Assembly (NCBI RefSeq): GCF_001039355.2 | Contig: NW_019776026.1 | Span: 13,985 to 77,984, forward strand | Length of the DNA: 64,000 nt | Source of the DNA: Lingula anatina | Taxonomy: Eukaryota; Brachiopoda; Lingulata; Lingulida; Lingulidae | Reading direction: 5' to 3' | Shown here: one piece after another, positions 58,776 through 64,000 of the stretch | Position numbering within the stretch: position 1 is the stretch's first letter | Layout of the letters: every line of letters begins with the position of its first letter | Notes under the pieces: generated by a model | What the model was told of the DNA's origin: nothing | The model's database searches: none | What the model saw: only the letters and a program-made list of their open reading frames with translations | Program-made: the position numbers and the translations under genes

Positions 58776-61700
58776 GTAAGTTTTTACTAACTTACTTATC
58801 GTCCTTTAACCTTCTTGCCCACTAAAACGTGATAGAAATTAGTCAATGGCCCAACGAAAACCTTGTAGACAAAACACGGGATTTTTGACTCCAGTTCTAG
58901 TTCATGAGTGGTAACTTGTATAGGAAGAATAATGGTTTCTATTTTTATTAATTTGTATCTTTTTACTCTCTAATATAGCTGTCATATTTTTTGCAGCTCT
59001 CGCTAATTAAATACCTCTTGATTTTTTATTATTTTTTGAAATTAAAATCATTCTCGGTTAGACCACATCTACCACCGCGCCCTCTACAGTCCTAATTCCG
59101 CGTGTAACTACGGGCAAAAACTTCTAAAATTCGCAAGTAATGACTGATATCAGTTTCCCTGCCAACACGGACTGGGCAGAAGTTTATGAATGAAAAAGGT
59201 TATTCAGTTTAGTTAAAAGTCAACCCGCCGCCCACTCGTCCGTTTTCATTTGGAAGTGTTACCCGTTAAGTAGTAAAGCAGATCCTTGAACAGGAAATGC
59301 CAAAATACGTTGGCCTCTTTGCTTGCAGAAATTGACACTGGGGTTGCGCTCCCAGCGCGTGCTTGAATGTCTTCATTGGCCATGGTGAGAGGGCCCGGTT
59401 AACGTGTTGTCTGGCTGGCATTGTGGTTGACTGCAAGCTTCAAGCTCCCCTTTCAATGGAGACGTGTGCCTAAACGCCAATTCACGACAACGCCCTGTTG
59501 ATATATTTTCTTTGCGTGACCTCAGTCATTTGACCTCAGGTCTTTTGGTCGCAGTTTCCAATACCATATACGAAGTAGCATTCCACCAAACACTTGCTTT
59601 TAAATTAAACCAATCTGCAGGAACAAAGCGACAGCTTTGGTATCACTTACGTATAACTATAAACAGTCTGCAACGGTGGTTTTGGACAAAATGGATTTGT
59701 TATGTGAGTGAAACAATTATAATGTGGTCGCCTTATCAAGTCGACTTTGCATTACAATTTATTTAAATTAATGTTTGAAAGTGACTATACACATAAAATA
59801 AATCAAAATAACTGCTTTCCAAACAGATGCAATTGCTCTCTCTAGGGTGACAGATTATTGTGTCACAATGGGTCAATCTTAGTTAACTGCTCGATGAAAA
59901 TTCCTTTAACTTGCTACACCACCAAATTCCAGAACAGCCACAAACCAACGGTCTGCTGTCTGTCGGAGACAGAACCAGCCGTTGTTCCAAATTATTCGCG
60001 CAGTGGCAAAAAACACAGACGCGTTATTGCCAAAGAATGCCTTGGTGTCAACACAATCAGCAGCGCTTTCCTTCAGAACACTTGCCTATTGTGTTTGAGC
60101 TCTGCCGCTCATGGCCAAAAGTCTAAGTCGTGCCGAACGGCAAGATGGCGGCCAGTGGAGCGTGCATAATAGCTACTTCGGTCAAAATAATTGTATTCCT
60201 GCAACACATTTGGAAAGTCGCTGAAGTTCAGTCTGTTTACTCTTCTGTTTGTGCTTATAACTTTCACATTCTGGGAGCTCAGTAATTACAAAAGAATAGC
60301 AGGGCAAATGCTAGACTTTGAAAGGCTTTGGCAAACAAAAAGTATTTTTAAAAGACGTATAAAGGGCAACAGACAAAAATATGACAGACCACCCCACCCC
60401 TTTGTTTATTTTATCTATTATCTATCAGTGTATTATATTTTGTAGTACCAAAAACTCCCATTCAGGGTATCAGTAGGTAAGTTGTAGATACCTGTGACGA
60501 AGGTAATTAAATTGCTTCACCGATGTTGTTACCGAACCAAGGTGTAACAGACACTGACAAACACAACCTCTCACATCTAGGTGCCCTTCGTGGTATAATT
60601 AAGATATAAAAGGTCATCTGAGGTGATAGCAGGGCATATTTCGTTGTATTTCCTCTAAAGTTCCATCCGCCTCTATGGTGACCTTTCCACAGAAGTTGTT
60701 GCAAATGTAGATTTGGAGATATCCGAAATGATGTTCTTGTTACACTTGAAGAAAAACACGTGGACGCTGTGCAGGGAATGCTATTGTCAAGAGGTTTTCT
60801 TTCGTCGTGATATCCGTATGTCTGCCAAAGTTATAAAGTGAAATATGGTTGGTCAAAAGAATTTAAATCACTAGCTACAATGCCATTTAACTCCGAGTAC
60901 AGAGTTTAAGCAATGCAGTGGTTGGTAGAGAAAAGGGGTACAGGCGGCCATTCATTAGATCTGCTTCACTTTTTACATTCGGTTGCTTTAGTGATAGGTT
61001 TAGGGCCTGTATACCTCTTAAATTTTGTTTTGATTTAATTCCTGATTTATTTATCCTGCACTGGTATGAGTCATCGTCTGCAAGAACATGTGCTTTAGGA
61101 TTTTTGTAGCCACCGACAGTGAAGTATTTTGAAAACTTGTTTGCCCTTAGTGTGACGTACTTGCCAACTCGTTTTCTTTCGTGTTTCTATTTTTTCTATA
61201 AAAAATGTGCATTTTTCAAGGATATAACGCTGCAAACTTCGCAAAGCCAGGTCCAAATTCATTTCACCGACAAACACTTGTCGTGCTTTCACGTGCGTGA
61301 AGCTAGTATTTTCATTTAGATTACCACGTTAACCTTAAAGAAACTACGCCCTAATCTGAAATATCTGGTCCAATCACATTTTAATCAAGCAGTCAGTGCG
61401 GGGTACACGTTGATTTAATCCGCGGTTGACAAGCAGTGGTCTCGCGCCAAAATGTGAACGCGCAGACTTTACAAAAGACACGACTTAAAGTTGATTAGTT
61501 TTTAAATCATTTCAAAGTAGCCCTTACAGCAATTTTTCTTAAAGTTAGACAGTCATTTTCAACGAAACCGAAACACTCTGTCCACGAGTCGGTCACGTGT
61601 GCCCCAACATTTTACGTAATTCACTTTAACGTTTTAATTTCAAGAGCCTTTCATCGAAGCTAGGTAATCTAATTTAATGGCTTTAAACAAGCTGTCGAGA

Positions 61701-63158
61701 AGCAGTCACTAACCAATTTCAACGACGACTTCCAAAGAAAGGCAGTCGATAGGGTGAAAAAGGGCAGACGACAGAAGAAAAAAACTTGTGTTTCTTAATT
61801 GTGCGAGATTTTGCAAGAAATCAAATTTCGCACAGGCCGCGACTGGAATGTGAACCGGTCCGCCGCTTAGGTTCTCAAAAAATCTAACGTTACAACCATC
61901 GTTTCATTGATAACGTACTCAAATCTGCAATAGACTTAAATAATATAAAGCTTAAACTTCAGAAGTCAATTGACAGGATAAATACGAAATGTATGTTCAT
62001 TTATATCTGACCTTGGGCACTGCAACTTGGTTTTTAAAAGTAGAGAAATACAATTATAACATCGATGAACGTCCTGCTGTATCTTTTTGTTTTCTCCTTC
62101 AACTGAAACCGAGGTGAAATCTTGATTGAAAGTTAAAGGCAATTTAAGTGACTCCACCGTATGTACAGACAAGTGCTATTTGAGTGGAATTTGAACCTTA
62201 TTTCCTAAATTATACCAATGCAAACTGACCCGAATTCAGGAGGTTAAACGTTTCCCTTTAATTATCAACGCTGGTTAAGGTCCCATTTCTTTACGCGTAT
62301 ATATACATTGCAACAGACAGAGAAAGAATGGGCGGGGAAGGGGGGGGCGACGGGCAAACGCTGTGGGGAACTTCATTCGCTTCCGCTAACTGATTACTTT
62401 TCCACCCCAGGTCCAAATCATTTTCAGGATCAAGTTGTCGAGACGACTTATCAAATTTATGCTCCTTAGTAAAGATAAACATGGCTCGGGTGTTGCCATG
62501 GAAACGTTAATTTTTTCAAAACACCAGTAATCCCCTGCATAACGTGCCCGGGGCGCGGAGACAAGATTGGGTTTCAGAATGGTCTGAGATTTTCTTAATT
62601 TAACGAAGTTCAGCTGACGCTGAGAATGTAACGTTTTTTCAAGGCCCCTTTCGCACGCGTTGTCGTGTTTTCACAGTCTCGGTAGCCTTGTAGGCTGTAA
62701 TATAGTGCAGACTACCACAACAGCTACCTACCAAGTCTGTTAAATAATCAGGCGCTGCGTGTTATTCCAATATATTGAAAGAAGAGAAGCACGTGTCGTT
62801 TAATGTCATAGACAAACGCGGACCGATTAAGTGAATTTTACCCATTGACAATATTACAGGAGATGTAAGTGGTCTCCAAAACAAATTATCCCATCTAATT
62901 ACAAGACCGTCAGTGGTACTACATGTTCCTTGCTGCATTGGTCGTCGTTAAAATGTTAACACAAGGAAATTGAGTAATGCATTGTAAACAAGTTATGATA
63001 AGTGACTCAGTCGACTGATAAATTACGATATATCACCACACAATTGACCAACTCCCAAACCACTGTACTACTGCTGATGATACACAAATGAGGCCATGTA
63101 AACAATGTGCGTGTTATTGAAGTAGAAACATATGGACCTCCTAGCGTTCGTGGTATTT

Positions 63159-63188
63159 CTCTCTTTCTCTCTCTCTCACACACACACA
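63159..63188. repeat. (TC)n(AC)n compound microsatellite
   Basis: Short version of the 44307 tract, same order. Confidence 0.9.
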
Positions 63189-63723
63189 TTTGGCGCATGA
63201 TAATCATTTAGTTTTTGTCATGAAAGACCAATTTTGGTGCATTAATTTTTTTTTATTATAACTAAACGTGTAGTCCCATCGACCAGGGGACTGAAAAGAA
63301 AAGAACAAGAACCAGAAAGCCAGAAAACTTTTAGTCAAAAACAGACCTCGTGTACGGTTTGAATTTCAACCACTGACCACAATCAAGCGAATCAAGGGAA
63401 CGGGTTTCAAAGTTAATCTCATGGGCCGCTGCTTGAACTGCATTGAACGACGCTATAAAAACACATTGAAAGAGCGGAGCAAAGTCACAACGCCGCCTCC
63501 AAATTCTTTCATGCCCATTTATCAAATTATTTCCGCTGTGTTTCAGACATGTTTGCAGTTAAGTAACTTTGCCAGTCGTTTGAGCCCCGAACAAGTTTTC
63601 GTCTCGAAAACAGATTTTTCTTCATCCTTTTTTCACGCTTCATAACTCTTAAACATGTCCATAGAGACCGGTATAACAAACGTCTTGCTTGCATACTGGG
63701 AACTGCTATTCTGTTGTCAAAGC

Positions 63724-63762
<39 letters not shown>
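63724..63762. repeat. (GA)n microsatellite
   Basis: About nineteen GA units with one AAA interruption. Confidence 0.9.
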
Positions 63763-63763
<1 letters not shown>

Positions 63764-64000
63764 CGCAAAATTAAAAGAATAAGCTGTTGAGAGTACTCTG
63801 TTAACGATGTAATAACAGTGGTCCGTTTATGTGTTATAATTAATTGGGAGATAAAGGTGGACTCGACTACTTGGTGCAATTCCACTTAATCACTTTGGTA
63901 TGTAACCATTCTAAATTAACACCTAAATCCATGGGGTTCATCTTCCTGAAAATGTTTACAGAATCACGTACATGTGCACTGTATGTTGCATAGCAAAATC

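Larger units (their letters stand above)
58776..64000. other. Downstream region, last exon unresolved
   Basis: Apart from the candidate terminal exons of the secreted-protein gene there is no supported coding sequence. A TGACGTCA octamer lies before exon 2 at 58370. A minus-strand-neutral open frame at 59846-60169 is cysteine-rich but shows no domain pattern. Microsatellites occur at 63159-63188 and 63724-63762. Confidence 0.5.

Noticed and set aside
59846-60169. Cysteine-rich open frame after a CTCTCTCTAG acceptor
   Set aside because: Its frame does not fit the phase of the upstream secreted-protein exon, and the cysteine spacing matches no domain I know. In the phase-compatible frame it ends after twelve codons.
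1-64000. CRISPR arrays, prokaryotic operons or defence systems
   Set aside because: No spaced direct-repeat array and no bacterial-type gene packing; the intron-containing genes show the DNA is eukaryotic.

Overview
The window is animal nuclear DNA, not microbial: short coding exons separated by GT-AG introns, long AT-rich stretches without genes, many simple repeats and MITE-like elements. Base composition, frequent CATGTACATG-type strings and the gene content (cytosolic sulfotransferase, Ly6/uPAR-like surface protein) suggest a marine invertebrate, perhaps a cephalochordate, hemichordate, echinoderm or lophotrochozoan. The species cannot be fixed from the sequence alone. There is one assembly gap (12230-12688) and two isolated N bases (13192 and 35223); the second lies exactly between two copies of a 3.8 kb duplication.

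Layout. At 2.5-2.7 kb there is a plausible TATA promoter and a possible signal-peptide exon. From 10.1 to 4.75 kb on the minus strand a complete three-exon gene for a GPI-anchored Ly6/uPAR-like protein can be assembled, with matching splice phases and a TATA box. Its second intron holds a decayed, frameshifted ORF of a mobile-element-like family with a GCDTVS motif, and its first intron holds half of a MITE. From 14.47 to 13.18 kb on the minus strand lies a two-exon cytosolic sulfotransferase gene with all family motifs but one single-base frameshift. Its 5' flank carries a LINE 3' end, a tRNA-like head and a broken copy of sulfotransferase exon 1 that abuts a 557-bp inverted-repeat element. 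From 16 to 31 kb I see no gene, only repeats and two MITEs (22.6 and 29.2 kb). A segment at 31465-35219 is repeated almost identically at 35226-39076; each copy contains a 177-bp foldback MITE and a C-rich minisatellite. An unrecognised 85-codon ORF follows at 39.1-39.4 kb. From 39.4 to 57 kb there are isolated candidate coding pieces (47.0, 50.7, 52.9 kb), a 37-bp satellite and two foldback sequences. At 57.4-58.8 kb on the plus strand a promoter, a signal-peptide exon and a phase-matched second exon mark the start of a small secreted protein or peptide precursor gene; its last exon is not settled.

The genes look functionally unrelated: a xenobiotic or signalling-molecule conjugating enzyme, a surface protein and a secreted protein. 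I found no operon-like or defence-like system. The observations most worth following are the element-derived ORF nested in the Ly6-like gene, the secreted peptide gene, the sulfotransferase frameshift with its dead neighbour exon, and the tandem duplication that may be an assembly artefact.
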